NCBI GenBank assembly: GCA_023129115.1
Contig: JAGMCR010000003.1
Location: forward strand, 131,944 to 168,499
Length of the DNA: 36,556 nucleotides
Source of the DNA: Candidatus Iainarchaeum sp.
Lineage (GTDB): Archaea > B1Sed10-29 > WALL01
Reading direction: 5' to 3'
Shown here: positions 8,461 to 15,460 of the stretch, in pieces
How the letters are laid out: every line of letters begins with the position of its first letter
How positions within the stretch are numbered: the stretch's first letter is position 1
The notes under the pieces: generated by a model
What the model saw: the letters and a program-made list of their open reading frames with translations, nothing else
The model's database searches: none
What the model was told of the DNA's origin: nothing
Translations under genes and position numbers: made by a program

Positions 8461-8983
8461 AAATCGCTGTCGGCTCGGAAAGAAAAGCAAAGCACGAGGG
8501 CGTGCGAAAGGCGTTTGCCCATTACTACAACGACTTCGAAATCGTTCCGGTGAAGTGCGTCTCGGGAGTCGCGGCGCAGCCAATGAGCGACGACGAGACC
8601 ATCGACGGCGCGGTCAACCGCGCCCATGCCGCGCTCGGGCACGGCGACCTCGGCGTGGGAATCGAGGCCGGGATAAAACCTGTGAAGCACTCAATCAACG
8701 GCTACCTCAATACCACGTGGTGCGCCATAATAGACAAGAACGGTTTCCTCACGGTGGGCTCTTCGCCTGACTTTGAGTACCCCAAGAAGATAGTTGAGGC
8801 CGCGCTTGCCGGGATTGAGGCCAGTGCCTCGGCTGCAGAGCTTTTTAAGGTGGATGAGGCGGATTTAAGGGAAAAAGGGGTGATTGGGGAACTAACTAAA
8901 GGCGTCTGCCCCCCCGGCACCAATACGTCTACTTGGCTGTCCTGATGGCCCTCGCTCCCAGGCTGCACCCAGGCCTTTTCTAG
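8457..8983 (+). CDS. DUF84 / YjjX-type inosine-xanthosine triphosphatase with apparent frameshift
   Basis: The frame from GTG 8457 matches DUF84 non-canonical NTP phosphatases (MKIAVGSERKAKHEGV; GVGIEAGI; GVIGELTKG). These hydrolyse ITP/XTP and so clean the nucleotide pool. After a run of seven C (8909-8915) the frame ends in an unrelated tail at 8945. The next frame from 8915 continues with RHQYVYLAVLMALAP and stops at 8983, which matches the usual family C-terminus (Y...AV.MAL.P). One added C in the run, or two lost, would restore a normal length. It is either a sequencing or assembly indel or a real frameshift. Coupled to nucS by GTGA; convergent with the histone gene by 4 bases. Confidence 0.82.
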
Positions 8984-9183
8984 GTCCTAGCAGCGAGCTT
9001 TATGTCGTCTGCTGTGACCGTCTTGCGCCCTGCGTGCTTGGCGAGCTGGATTGCCTGGGCACCAAGGTCCAGGGCTACCTCTTCAAGCACCTCTATAAGC
9101 TCGTCACACGCGCTCGCGCTGACCCTGGAGGCTCCAGCGTTCCGAATAAGCCGTTCAACGGCTGCTCTTGGCAATTCACTCAT
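8980..9183 (-). CDS. Archaeal histone
   Basis: This 67-residue protein is a single histone fold: MSELPRAAVERLIRNAG, the RVSASACDELIEVLEEVALDL central helix region, and the C-terminal HAGRKTVTADDIKLA. Archaeal histones dimerise and wrap DNA. The ATG at 9183 is preceded by GGAGTGAT as ribosome-binding site; the longer frame to 9336 is not needed. There is no tail beyond the fold. A TATA-like AATAAATA lies about 65 bases upstream. Confidence 0.97.
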   Translation of the reverse strand: MSELPRAAVERLIRNAGASRVSASACDELIEVLEEVALDLGAQAIQLAKHAGRKTVTADDIKLAART

Positions 9184-9244
9184 AATTATCACTCCTTTCG
9201 GCGCTAACTCGTGCCAACGCCCAGTATTCCTTAACCTAACCACG

Positions 9245-9252
9245 AATAAATA
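9245..9252 (-). promoter_or_regulatory. Histone gene TATA box
   Basis: On the minus strand TATTTATT follows a purine-rich GGGGAAAAG (BRE-like). Initiation about 25 bases downstream would give a 35-40-base leader carrying the GGAGTGAT ribosome-binding site. The remaining stretch 9253-9386 holds no gene; its right end has the inverted repeat described separately. Confidence 0.5.
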
Positions 9253-9349
9253 CTTTTCCCCGCGAATAACGCAAAAATACTGCTTTTTGCAGGAATTAAG
9301 GCTTATTTCACCGTGACCGACTTGGCCAAATTCCATACGTGCGGGGTCT

Positions 9350-9384
9350 CGGGAGGAAGATTACCGTACGGCTCTAGAGCCCCA
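9350..9384. repeat. Repeat A: CGGGAGGAA motif plus GGCTCTAGAGCC palindrome
   Basis: CGGGAGGAA at 9350-9358 is followed by TACCGTA (9362-9368) and the perfect palindrome GGCTCTAGAGCC (9370-9381), directly after the stop of the 468-residue gene. The palindrome could act as its terminator hairpin. Both modules recur, in swapped order, at 11651-11679. Confidence 0.45.
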
Positions 9385-9386
9385 TT

Positions 9387-10793
9387 CTACTTCTTTGCTT
9401 TCTTGACGACCTCTACGTCGAAATGGCGTATCATGCCCCCTATGTTCATTGTCAAGAACAGCTTGGGCACAAGCTTGTTTTTTTCCGGCTCCAGCACGAC
9501 TGTGATGAGGGGCATCTGGGAAAACCACCCATCCATTTTGGAAGGGCGGAACATTTGCTTACCGCCTATCAAGTACTTGTACTTTGGCTTGATTACCTCT
9601 ACAACCCCGTATTTCGTCCGCTTGGCCTCGAGTGCTTCCGGCGTGTTTTTCTTAATCTTTTCAAGCATTTTGGGGAAGCGCAGGGTCCTGGCCAGCTCGT
9701 AGGGGTGGACGTGGAACTTGGCGTCTGATTTCGTTTCAAGTAGTGTAGAGTGCTGGGGTATGCTGACAAAAGGCAGTTGTGTTAGGGTGCTGTAGACTGG
9801 CTCCAGCCACAGGTTTCCGTCTTTGCCCAGCCTAGCCTTGGCTCCGCCAGCGTATTCCAGGCCATGAAGCATGGCTTCATCGCCTAACGCCAGTTTCGAC
9901 AGCCAGTTCGCGGTCTTGGAGTCAATGCATATCTTTTGCCTCTTCTTTTCGACTGCCAGTTTCTGTTTCTTGATTTTTTTGTACTCCAGTGTTTTTTGCA
10001 GTTCTTCGACTGCGTCGCCGCGTTTTTTTACCAGTTCTTCGTCCCCGTCCATAATGCGGTTCAGCACCTCAAAGCTCTCGAGCCCTTTTGCCCTCAGCCC
10101 GCTTTTAACAATCCACTTAAGTTTACTGTTCAAACTGTAAATCTTGTCCCTCTCCTTGAAAAAGCGCTGTTTTTGCCACCACTTTGCCTTGTTTTTCTCG
10201 TACTTGTCGAACTTTTTTGACCTGAACTTGTTCTGGTAGTGGCTTAGCATATCGACGTGCGGGTACCAATCGTCTTCTTTCTCCAGCTCGTCCTTCCAGT
10301 CAGGGCTTTTTTCTGCCAGCTGCTTTAGGTATGCTGTATTGGTTGTGTGTATTTGCCCCATGAAATTCTCGAGTGCCGACAAGCTTTCGTTTAGCCTGAG
10401 AGAGTTCATCACCCCTCTTTTTTTGAGGCATATCTCAAGATGGCCCTCCACGTTTTTGTGGAACACGGCCGCCTGTTTTGCCGCGTAGTCCAGCCATCGC
10501 TTGTGGTACTTGTTGGGCGTTTTCTTTGCCAGCGCCTCCATCCTCGCAACAAAGGCGTCCTTGTCCTTGGCAACCCCGCCCCGGAGCGTCCTCAGGACAA
10601 GCTTTTGGCTGTACCTCTTGGACTTCGCAAGATTGTCCATAACCCGAGGCAGGGACCACCACCAGTCCGGCCCCTCGTCCCAGACAATCCCCAGGATTTT
10701 TTCGAGCTCTTGTTTTTTTGTCTTGCCGCGTATCCCACGGCGCATTATCCGGTCAATTCTCTTTTCGGTTCTTGACCTTTCCCTTTGTGGCAT
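9387..10793 (-). CDS. Unknown 468-residue protein with possible divergent JAMM metalloprotease site
   Basis: The ATG at 10793 is chosen because TATAAAAG (10817-10824) lies about 27 bases upstream, a leaderless layout; the frame continues upstream only as non-conserved sequence. The first 300 residues are basic, Lys/Trp/Tyr-rich and helical, with coiled-coil character near 270-300 (EELQKTLEYKKIKKQ). The last 160 are beta-rich. They hold E313 in GLEYAGG, HVHP at 361-364 and PSKMD at 417-421, in the order of JAMM/MPN proteases (Glu, HxHP, PSxxD). The gap between HVHP and PSKMD is about 50 residues instead of the usual six to eight. The JAMM reading is an inference; the protein may be an unrelated family. 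Confidence 0.7.
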   Translation of the reverse strand: MPQRERSRTEKRIDRIMRRGIRGKTKKQELEKILGIVWDEGPDWWWSLPRVMDNLAKSKRYSQKLVLRTLRGGVAKDKDAFVARMEALAKKTPNKYHKRWLDYAAKQAAVFHKNVEGHLEICLKKRGVMNSLRLNESLSALENFMGQIHTTNTAYLKQLAEKSPDWKDELEKEDDWYPHVDMLSHYQNKFRSKKFDKYEKNKAKWWQKQRFFKERDKIYSLNSKLKWIVKSGLRAKGLESFEVLNRIMDGDEELVKKRGDAVEELQKTLEYKKIKKQKLAVEKKRQKICIDSKTANWLSKLALGDEAMLHGLEYAGGAKARLGKDGNLWLEPVYSTLTQLPFVSIPQHSTLLETKSDAKFHVHPYELARTLRFPKMLEKIKKNTPEALEAKRTKYGVVEVIKPKYKYLIGGKQMFRPSKMDGWFSQMPLITVVLEPEKNKLVPKLFLTMNIGGMIRHFDVEVVKKAKK

Positions 10794-10816
10794 CAACAAG
10801 ATTATGCAAGAAACAG

Positions 10817-10824
10817 TATAAAAG
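10817..10824 (-). promoter_or_regulatory. TATA box of the 468-residue gene
   Basis: TATAAAAG on the plus strand reads CTTTTATA toward the gene and is centred about 27 bases from the ATG at 10793, giving a leaderless message. The BRE position (10826-10839) is occupied by repeat B, CTCGGGAGGGAA. Confidence 0.6.
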
Positions 10825-10869
10825 AGCCTCGGGAGGGAAGCAAGTCCCATACCCAAAGCACCAAAACAC

Positions 10870-10890
10870 TTAAATATATCAATTGATATA
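10870..10890 (+). promoter_or_regulatory. Toxin-antitoxin promoter with 16-bp palindromic operator
   Basis: A TATA box TTAAATATAT begins at 10870, about 25 bases before the ATG at 10899. The perfect palindrome TATATCAATTGATATA (10875-10890) overlaps its downstream half and fills the space to the start codon. A protein bound there would block TBP or initiation. The winged-helix antitoxin encoded next is the obvious candidate repressor (inference). Confidence 0.65.
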
Positions 10891-10898
10891 ACCAAGGT

Positions 10899-11192
10899 AT
10901 GCAGTCGCAAGTAGCAATTAGTGGGTTCAAGCCAGAAAAAGTCCTGCGTTATCCGCGCCTGGACACTATCTTGATGGTGGAAGAGTTCATACAAAAGCAT
11001 AGTGGTGACTATTCAAAAAAGCAGGTGTGGGAGAGGCTGCCCCGCAAGACAATGTACCAGACCTTCTGTACTATCATTGATTACCTTGAGTACTCCAACA
11101 AGATAATTTTTGACAGAGAAAAAAAGCTGGTGTGGATATGGGACCCGGAGGGAGTGAGGAAGCTCTTGAGCAAGGGACTGATTGTGAAATGA
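10899..11192 (+). CDS. Winged-helix protein, putative antitoxin
   Basis: This 97-residue protein reads as a winged helix: helices RLDTILMVEEFIQKHSG, SKKQVWERLP and TMYQTFCTIIDYLEYSNK, then a wing (IIFDREKKLVWIW) and a C-terminal basic tail. It has no partner-enzyme motifs. Its stop overlaps the toxin start as ATGA (11189-11192). The leaderless start at 10899 fits the TATA spacing. The overlap with a RelE-like toxin and the palindrome in the promoter suggest an autorepressing antitoxin. Function is inferred from context. Confidence 0.75.
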   Translation: MQSQVAISGFKPEKVLRYPRLDTILMVEEFIQKHSGDYSKKQVWERLPRKTMYQTFCTIIDYLEYSNKIIFDREKKLVWIWDPEGVRKLLSKGLIVK

Positions 11193-11533
11193 CTAGAGAT
11201 ATCCACGTTGGTTTCATTGACGAGAGATTGAAGAAGGCGTTTGACAAGCTCGAGAAAGGCAAGTTCGAGGACAAGGAGTTATACCAGTTTATCGACAGGG
11301 CAATGGACGACCTCAAGGCAAATCCTGCTTGCGGAATACAGATTCCAAGCAAGCTCATCCCAAAGGAATACATCAAGAAATACAAAATCAATAACCTGTG
11401 GAAGTATGACTTGCCGAACGCGTGGCGCCTCCTCTACTCAATAAAAGCGAACGAAGTGCTCATAGTCAGTGTTGTCATAGAATGGCTCCGCCACAAAGAC
11501 TACGAAAAAAGGTTCAAATACAAGAAAAAGTAG
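11189..11533 (+). CDS. RelE/ParE-family toxin
   Basis: From the ATG at 11189 the protein is 114 residues. It has the RelE/ParE order: N-terminal helices (DERLKKAFDKLEKGKFEDKELY, FIDRAMDDLKANPACG), then a sheet with KIPKEY-like IPSKLIPKEYIKKYKI, NLWKYDLPNAWRLLYSI, and a final VSVVIEWLRHKDYEKRF. In the RelE family the W-x-Y/R-L-Y strand and C-terminal HKD-Y-R motif shape the ribosome-dependent RNase site. Expected role: mRNA cleavage on the ribosome, held in check by the upstream winged-helix protein. The start at 11132 in the same frame is unlikely because it lies inside the antitoxin. Confidence 0.85.
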   Translation: MTRDIHVGFIDERLKKAFDKLEKGKFEDKELYQFIDRAMDDLKANPACGIQIPSKLIPKEYIKKYKINNLWKYDLPNAWRLLYSIKANEVLIVSVVIEWLRHKDYEKRFKYKKK

Positions 11534-11556
11534 CAACTCATTTGTTTTCCGCAGAA

Positions 11557-11590
11557 ATTTCCTAGGAAATCCACGGTGATTCCGCGGAAT
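11557..11590. terminator. Two perfect palindromes between the toxin gene and glmS
   Basis: ATTTCCTAGGAAAT (11557-11570) and ATTCCGCGGAAT (11579-11590) are separate perfect palindromes just after the toxin stop. They can form short hairpins, but no long T-run follows, so a terminator role is only probable; a protein-binding role is also possible. Confidence 0.35.
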
Positions 11591-11642
11591 TTGGGGCGCG
11601 ACGAGAGTGCTCTTCGTTCATCACCAAAGTTTCGATGGTGCA

Positions 11643-11690
11643 GGCTCTACTACCGTAGGGCCAGAGCCCCGGGAGGGAATCAAACCCAAT
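11643..11690. repeat. Repeat C: GGCTCT/AGAGCC stem-loop and CGGGAGGGAATCAAACCC
   Basis: GGCTCT (11643-11648) pairs with AGAGCC (11663-11668) around a loop containing TACCGTA; CGGGAGGGAA (11670-11679) follows. Read on the minus strand, the last part is GGGTTTGATTCCC then TCCCGG, which resembles a decayed tRNA T-arm and acceptor end. It is related to repeats A (9350) and B (10830). It sits about 50 bases downstream of the glmS stop. Confidence 0.45.
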
Positions 11691-11733
11691 CAATTTTTAC
11701 TCGTTTCTTCCGCCTTTCTCGTTCTTATGGAAT

Positions 11734-13491
11734 TCAGCGGACAGTCACTGCCTTTGCCAAGTGCTTTGGTTTGTCCGGGTCGCATCCCCTGAGCTTTGCC
11801 AGGTAATACGAAAAGAGCTGGACTGGGATTATGTCGACAATCGCGTTGCCGTCGCCGACGTCCGGCACCTTGATGTGGCAGTCAAAGGTCTCGTTGTTTT
11901 CTGGTGAGACCCCAATTATGTACGCACCGCGTGCCTTGAGCTCCATCGCGTTGCTCAATATATCCGCCTTTGTTTCATCGCTTGGAGAAAAAACAAGGCA
12001 AGGCATCCCGTCATAAACAAGGGCTATGCTCCCGTGCTTCGCTTCCCCGCCACAGAACCCGAGGCAGTTCACGTAAGCGACTTCCTTTACCTTCAGCGCC
12101 GCCTCCAACGCAGTGGGGTAGCTCACCCCCCGGCCAATGGAAAACATGTGCTCTTCCTTGTGAAGCTTTGATGCCAGCTCAACAATCTTTATCCTCGACT
12201 CCGCCGAAGTCAATTCCTCGGCAGCCTCCGCCGCTTTTCTGACAAGCTCTTTTCCTTCCTTGAGCTTGCCAACGCAGGCATAGGCAAGCATCGTCAGCAA
12301 TGCGACCTGGGAGGTATATGTTTTCGTGGAAAGCACTCCAATCTCGGGGCCCGAGTTCATGAGTAGGCAAGAGTGTGATGCACGCATCAGCGAAGAGCCC
12401 ATCACGTTCACGATTGAAAGAATCTTTGTCCCCTTTTTCTTCGCAGTCTTTACAGCCGCCATCACGTCCGCTGTCTCGCCGCTCTGGCTGATTGGAATCA
12501 TCAAAGTCCTTTCAGTCAAAAAGTCTTCGTAGTAAGGGAATTCACTGGCGTAAACAACGTTGATGTGCTTCTTTGTAATCTTCGAAAAGATGTACGACGC
12601 AGTCAGCGCTGCATGATACGAGGAGCCGCACGCCACAAAAAACACTCCAAACGCATTATTTATCTGGTCCGCGATATCCATCAATGTTTTGTCTTCATGG
12701 GCCACAGCCCGCAATAGGGAATCTTTTTGTTCACTAATCTCCTTGATCATATAGTGCTCAAACTCTCCCTTGCTGGCCTGCTCCGCGTCCCACTCGACTT
12801 CAGTGGCTTCCTTCTCAATTTCCTTCCCGGTCACCACGTCATAGAACTCGGCGCCATTGTTCAGCACAGCCATTTCTTCGTCGCCAAGAAAAACAACTTT
12901 TTTGGTGTGGTCTATGAACGCGGGGACGTCGCTGGCGAGGAAGCACTCCCCGTCGCCGATTCCAACAACGAGCGGCGAGTCCTTCCTCGCGCCTATGACC
13001 TCGTCTTCGTCTGCTTTTATCGCCACAATGGCGTACGAACCCCTCAGGTGCTCAATTGCCTTGAGGACGGATTCCCTGAACGGGTGTGCCTTTGCGTAGT
13101 CTTCGATGAGGTGAGCAATAACTTCCGTATCTGTATCAGAACTAAACAAGTGCCCCTTGGACATCAAGTACTTCCGCAGCTCCTGGTAATTCTCAATAAT
13201 CCCATTGTGCACCACTGCAATGTTCCCGTCACAAGAAAGGTGCGGGTGCGCGTTGCGCTCGCTTACTCCGCCGTGCGTGGCCCAGCGCGAGTGGCCGATT
13301 GCAGTGTGCGTCTCCGGGAGCTTTCCCTCGAACTCCCCGAGCTTCTCGGCCCTCTTCAAGCTGAAGAGCCCTCTGTCTTTTTTCGCGGCGATTCCCCACG
13401 AGTCGTAGCCCCTGTACTCGAGCCGCTTGAGCCCAGTAAAGATTATTTCAGAAGCATTCTCTGGGCCCTTGTAGCCGATGATTCCGCACAT
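11734..13491 (-). CDS. glmS: Glutamine--fructose-6-phosphate aminotransferase (isomerizing)
   Basis: The 585-residue enzyme makes glucosamine-6-phosphate from fructose-6-phosphate and glutamine, the first step of amino-sugar and surface glycan synthesis. The N-terminal class II glutaminase domain begins MCGIIGYKG with catalytic Cys2 and has GHSRWATHGG and VVHNGIIENY. Two SIS domains follow (ACGSSYHAALTASYIF; SQSGETADVMAA; IGRGVSYPTALEAALKVKE), and the end LAKAVTVR matches the family. It is slightly shorter than the bacterial enzyme, mainly by interdomain trimming. TTTATAAA (13517-13524) lies about 29 bases before the ATG. It is divergent from a winged-helix/S-layer-like regulator that might control it. 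Confidence 0.97.
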   Translation of the reverse strand: MCGIIGYKGPENASEIIFTGLKRLEYRGYDSWGIAAKKDRGLFSLKRAEKLGEFEGKLPETHTAIGHSRWATHGGVSERNAHPHLSCDGNIAVVHNGIIENYQELRKYLMSKGHLFSSDTDTEVIAHLIEDYAKAHPFRESVLKAIEHLRGSYAIVAIKADEDEVIGARKDSPLVVGIGDGECFLASDVPAFIDHTKKVVFLGDEEMAVLNNGAEFYDVVTGKEIEKEATEVEWDAEQASKGEFEHYMIKEISEQKDSLLRAVAHEDKTLMDIADQINNAFGVFFVACGSSYHAALTASYIFSKITKKHINVVYASEFPYYEDFLTERTLMIPISQSGETADVMAAVKTAKKKGTKILSIVNVMGSSLMRASHSCLLMNSGPEIGVLSTKTYTSQVALLTMLAYACVGKLKEGKELVRKAAEAAEELTSAESRIKIVELASKLHKEEHMFSIGRGVSYPTALEAALKVKEVAYVNCLGFCGGEAKHGSIALVYDGMPCLVFSPSDETKADILSNAMELKARGAYIIGVSPENNETFDCHIKVPDVGDGNAIVDIIPVQLFSYYLAKLRGCDPDKPKHLAKAVTVR

Positions 13492-13516
13492 AGGGGAACT
13501 CTTTTGCCCAGATCCA

Positions 13517-13638
13517 TTTATAAATGACCATTAAAACCCCCGTTTTAGCCAACGGCTTTTTTACCATGAATAACCTAAAAACCGCCCAATAAACCCAAAT
13601 ATTTATATTTAACCATTATAACAACTATTTTAATGGTC
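13517..13638. promoter_or_regulatory. Divergent glmS/regulator promoter region with 11-bp inverted repeats
   Basis: TTTATAAA (13517-13524) serves glmS. TTTATATTTAA (13602-13612) serves the regulator, leaderless at 13633. GACCATTAAAA (13526-13536) and TTTTAATGGTC (13628-13638) are an exact inverted repeat, one beside each promoter; a further ACCATTA lies at 13612-13618. A short AGCC-AAC-GGCT hairpin with a T-run is at 13547-13560. The repeats look like operator half-sites for one regulator acting on both genes (inference). Confidence 0.55.
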
Positions 13639-14490
13639 TTGCTGAGCAAGAAGGCGGGTGGGATGCAGGCGCGGCTTGTATCCCCGACAGAGCTGAAGCT
13701 CCTCCTCGAGCCGACGCGCTGGCGAATCCTGAAGCTCCTCACCGCCGGCCCGAACTACGCGAGCGCGGTGGCCCGCGAGCTCGGCCTGAACGAGCAATTG
13801 GTCCACTACCACTTCAACCAGCTCAAGAAATCGGGCGTAATCTCTGTCGTCCGGACCGAGGAAAAGCGCGGCGCCTTGACGCGCTTCTTCGGCGTGAAGG
13901 ACCACGCGTTCGCCGTGCTGCTGCGCGAGGAGTGGGAGGAGGCCCCTGTACCCAAAGTCCTAAAGGGCTTTTACACCAAGGGCGCTTTCGACGGCAAAAT
14001 CGTTGTTGGCTCACCTGACCCGCACGGCCCATTCCAGGCGCGGGCCAGGGACGGCTTCTACGCGGCCGACCTCGCGCTTTACCTTGGCTCCTTGTCCTCG
14101 TCCGCAAAGCCGTGTGTGCGGTTGGACACAGAAGTGCGCGACGACGAATTAAAGGGCAACGTCGTGCTTGTCGGCGGCCCCATAGTCAACTTAATCACGG
14201 CCAGAATCAACGACTCCCTGCCCATCCGCATCGCGACTGGCGAGCGGCACAGCGTCTATTCCGAAAAGACTGGCAAGCACTATTACGAGAGCTCCGGCTT
14301 TGTCCTCCGCACAAAGAGCCCGTGGGGCAAAGGGGAATTGCTGGTCGTCGCGGGCAAGAGCATTGCCGGCACAAAGGCCGCCATTTTGTCAATCGTCCAG
14401 TCGGCCGAACTCCTCACTGGCAGCAATGTGGTTAAGGGCGTTGACTTGGACGGCGACGGCGTGGTCGACGCCGCCGAGATTCTGGAGTGA
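13633..14490 (+). CDS. Winged-helix regulator fused to archaeal S-layer-like domain
   Basis: Residues about 15-95 form an ArsR-type winged helix (LEPTRWRILKLLTAGPNYASAVARELGLNEQLVHYHFNQLKKSGVI, split by turns). The rest, from about 120, carries a pattern known from archaeal S-layer-type proteins: PFQARARDGFYAADLALYLG, VLVGGPIVNLITARIN and LLVVAGKSIAGTKAAILSI. It ends with an EF-hand/dockerin-like GVDLDGDGVVDAAEILE. No signal peptide is present, so it probably acts in the cytoplasm as a DNA-binding sensor. The ATG at 13633 is 27 bases from its TATA box. It faces glmS; control of that gene is inferred. Confidence 0.8.
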   Translation: MVLLSKKAGGMQARLVSPTELKLLLEPTRWRILKLLTAGPNYASAVARELGLNEQLVHYHFNQLKKSGVISVVRTEEKRGALTRFFGVKDHAFAVLLREEWEEAPVPKVLKGFYTKGAFDGKIVVGSPDPHGPFQARARDGFYAADLALYLGSLSSSAKPCVRLDTEVRDDELKGNVVLVGGPIVNLITARINDSLPIRIATGERHSVYSEKTGKHYYESSGFVLRTKSPWGKGELLVVAGKSIAGTKAAILSIVQSAELLTGSNVVKGVDLDGDGVVDAAEILE

Positions 14491-14491
14491 A

Positions 14492-14884
14492 CTATTCGCG
14501 CTTCAGCCCAAGCCTTTCTATAAGGCCGGGGTGGAGTACGAGGAATCTGGTGACTGGCTGGCTGTAGTGCTTGAGCATTGTCTCGCCTTCTTTCCACATG
14601 GCTACTTCTTTGCTGATTAGAAATTCGTGGCAGGCTTTTCCGATGCTTGGCCGCACGGCGCCCCCTTGGCTGAGTGTTCGCGAGACGTCGGCTATTGCGG
14701 CGCGGACACTCCCCAGCTCTTTTGCCTTAAGCTCTTCTGGCTGGCCCTCGTATTTTTGGTTCACGTAGTCCTCGGCGTCCCGCCCCTTGAGTCTGCTGAA
14801 AAAAGCAGCCAATTTTTTCTTGCTCTCTGGGGCAAATTCAATGGCTGGCTTTTCAATGGGGTGGGGGCTCTTTTCCCTTGGCAC
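14492..14884 (-). CDS. Hypothetical 130-residue cytoplasmic protein
   Basis: No family is recognised. The protein is mostly helical, charged and without signal or membrane segments. Visible features are a helix KKKLAAFFSRLKGRDAEDYV, a Lys/Glu-rich stretch, and CHEFLISKEVAMWKEGETML. It starts at GTG 14884, five bases after the stop of the upstream small membrane protein, with GGAG in that stop region, so both are probably one transcript. It ends two bases after the convergent regulator stop. Confidence 0.65.
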   Translation of the reverse strand: MPREKSPHPIEKPAIEFAPESKKKLAAFFSRLKGRDAEDYVNQKYEGQPEELKAKELGSVRAAIADVSRTLSQGGAVRPSIGKACHEFLISKEVAMWKEGETMLKHYSQPVTRFLVLHPGLIERLGLKRE

Positions 14885-14888
14885 TCCA

Positions 14889-15113
14889 TCACTCCTTTGG
14901 CTTCAGCGCCCTTACCATCAGGTCCTTGAGGAGCTTCAGCACGAGCAGGAGCACGAACAAGTACAGCGGGTACCACAAGTGCGGCTGGCTGTGGTACTGC
15001 GCCCCGTACCATACGCCAATAGTAAAGATTGCAAGCATTATCCCAATAACTGTGGTCGCTATGTCTTCAATGGAGTCCATGATGTCGTTCACAATGGTTT
15101 TGACTATTGCCAT
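14889..15113 (-). CDS. Small membrane protein (74 residues, two helices)
   Basis: An N-terminal amphipathic helix (IVKTIVNDIMDSIEDIA) leads into a membrane helix (TTVIGIMLAIFTIGVWYG), a short loop (AQYHSQPHLW) and a second membrane helix (YPLYLFVLLLVLKLLKDLMV) with a basic end. No family is recognised. GGTGAGG precedes the ATG at 15113, and TTTAAACC (about 15143-15150) may be its TATA box. The downstream gene follows within five bases. Confidence 0.7.
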   Translation of the reverse strand: MAIVKTIVNDIMDSIEDIATTVIGIMLAIFTIGVWYGAQYHSQPHLWYPLYLFVLLLVLKLLKDLMVRALKPKE

Positions 15114-15165
15114 TTCCTCACCATAGTATTATTGCATTATGGGGTTTAAATCAGTTTCCAAAACC

Positions 15166-15173
15166 CTTATATA
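15166..15173 (+). promoter_or_regulatory. TATA box of the membrane-protein/Fap7-like operon
   Basis: CTTATATAC is centred about 26 bases before the ATG at 15197, giving a leaderless message. The 83-base region 15114-15196 contains both divergent promoters. Confidence 0.55.
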
Positions 15174-15196
15174 CAAACCTAGCCTACTATTGGCTT

Positions 15197-15460
15197 ATGG
15201 ACGGCTTGGCGGCAAGCGTTTTCGCCATAACCAGCGCTGGCCTGATGGGCTACTCATTCGCGCTGCTGCTGGTTGTGAGGAAAAAGCAGGAGGGCAAGAA
15301 GAGGAAAACCATAGCGAACATGCTCCCGCTTTTCTCGATGCTCTTCATGCTCTACTTCGCGCTCGAGAGCTTTGCCTACGCCAAGGAAATCCTCGGCACC
15401 ATTGGCATGATGCTCATGTTCTACATGGGGTACAAAGAGCTCGCGGAGGCGAGGAAGTGA
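15197..15460 (+). CDS. Small membrane protein, 87 residues
   Basis: Three hydrophobic helices are seen: residues about 3-27 (ASVFAITSAGLMGYSFALLLVV), about 41-60 (MLPLFSMLFMLYFALESFAYA) and about 65-80, separated by a basic loop (RKKQEGKKRK). No family is recognised. The start is set by a TATA box 26 bases upstream. The stop overlaps the next gene as GTGA at 15457-15460. It probably pairs with that neighbour, which has similar size and topology. Confidence 0.75.
   Translation: MDGLAASVFAITSAGLMGYSFALLLVVRKKQEGKKRKTIANMLPLFSMLFMLYFALESFAYAKEILGTIGMMLMFYMGYKELAEARK

Noticed and set aside
11591..11690. Possible tRNA or pre-tRNA around GGTAGTAGAGC and GGGTTTGATTCCC
   Set aside because: The pieces are in the wrong order for one tRNA, the T-stem mismatches at two pairs, and the hairpin near 11620-11640 has a 9-base loop.
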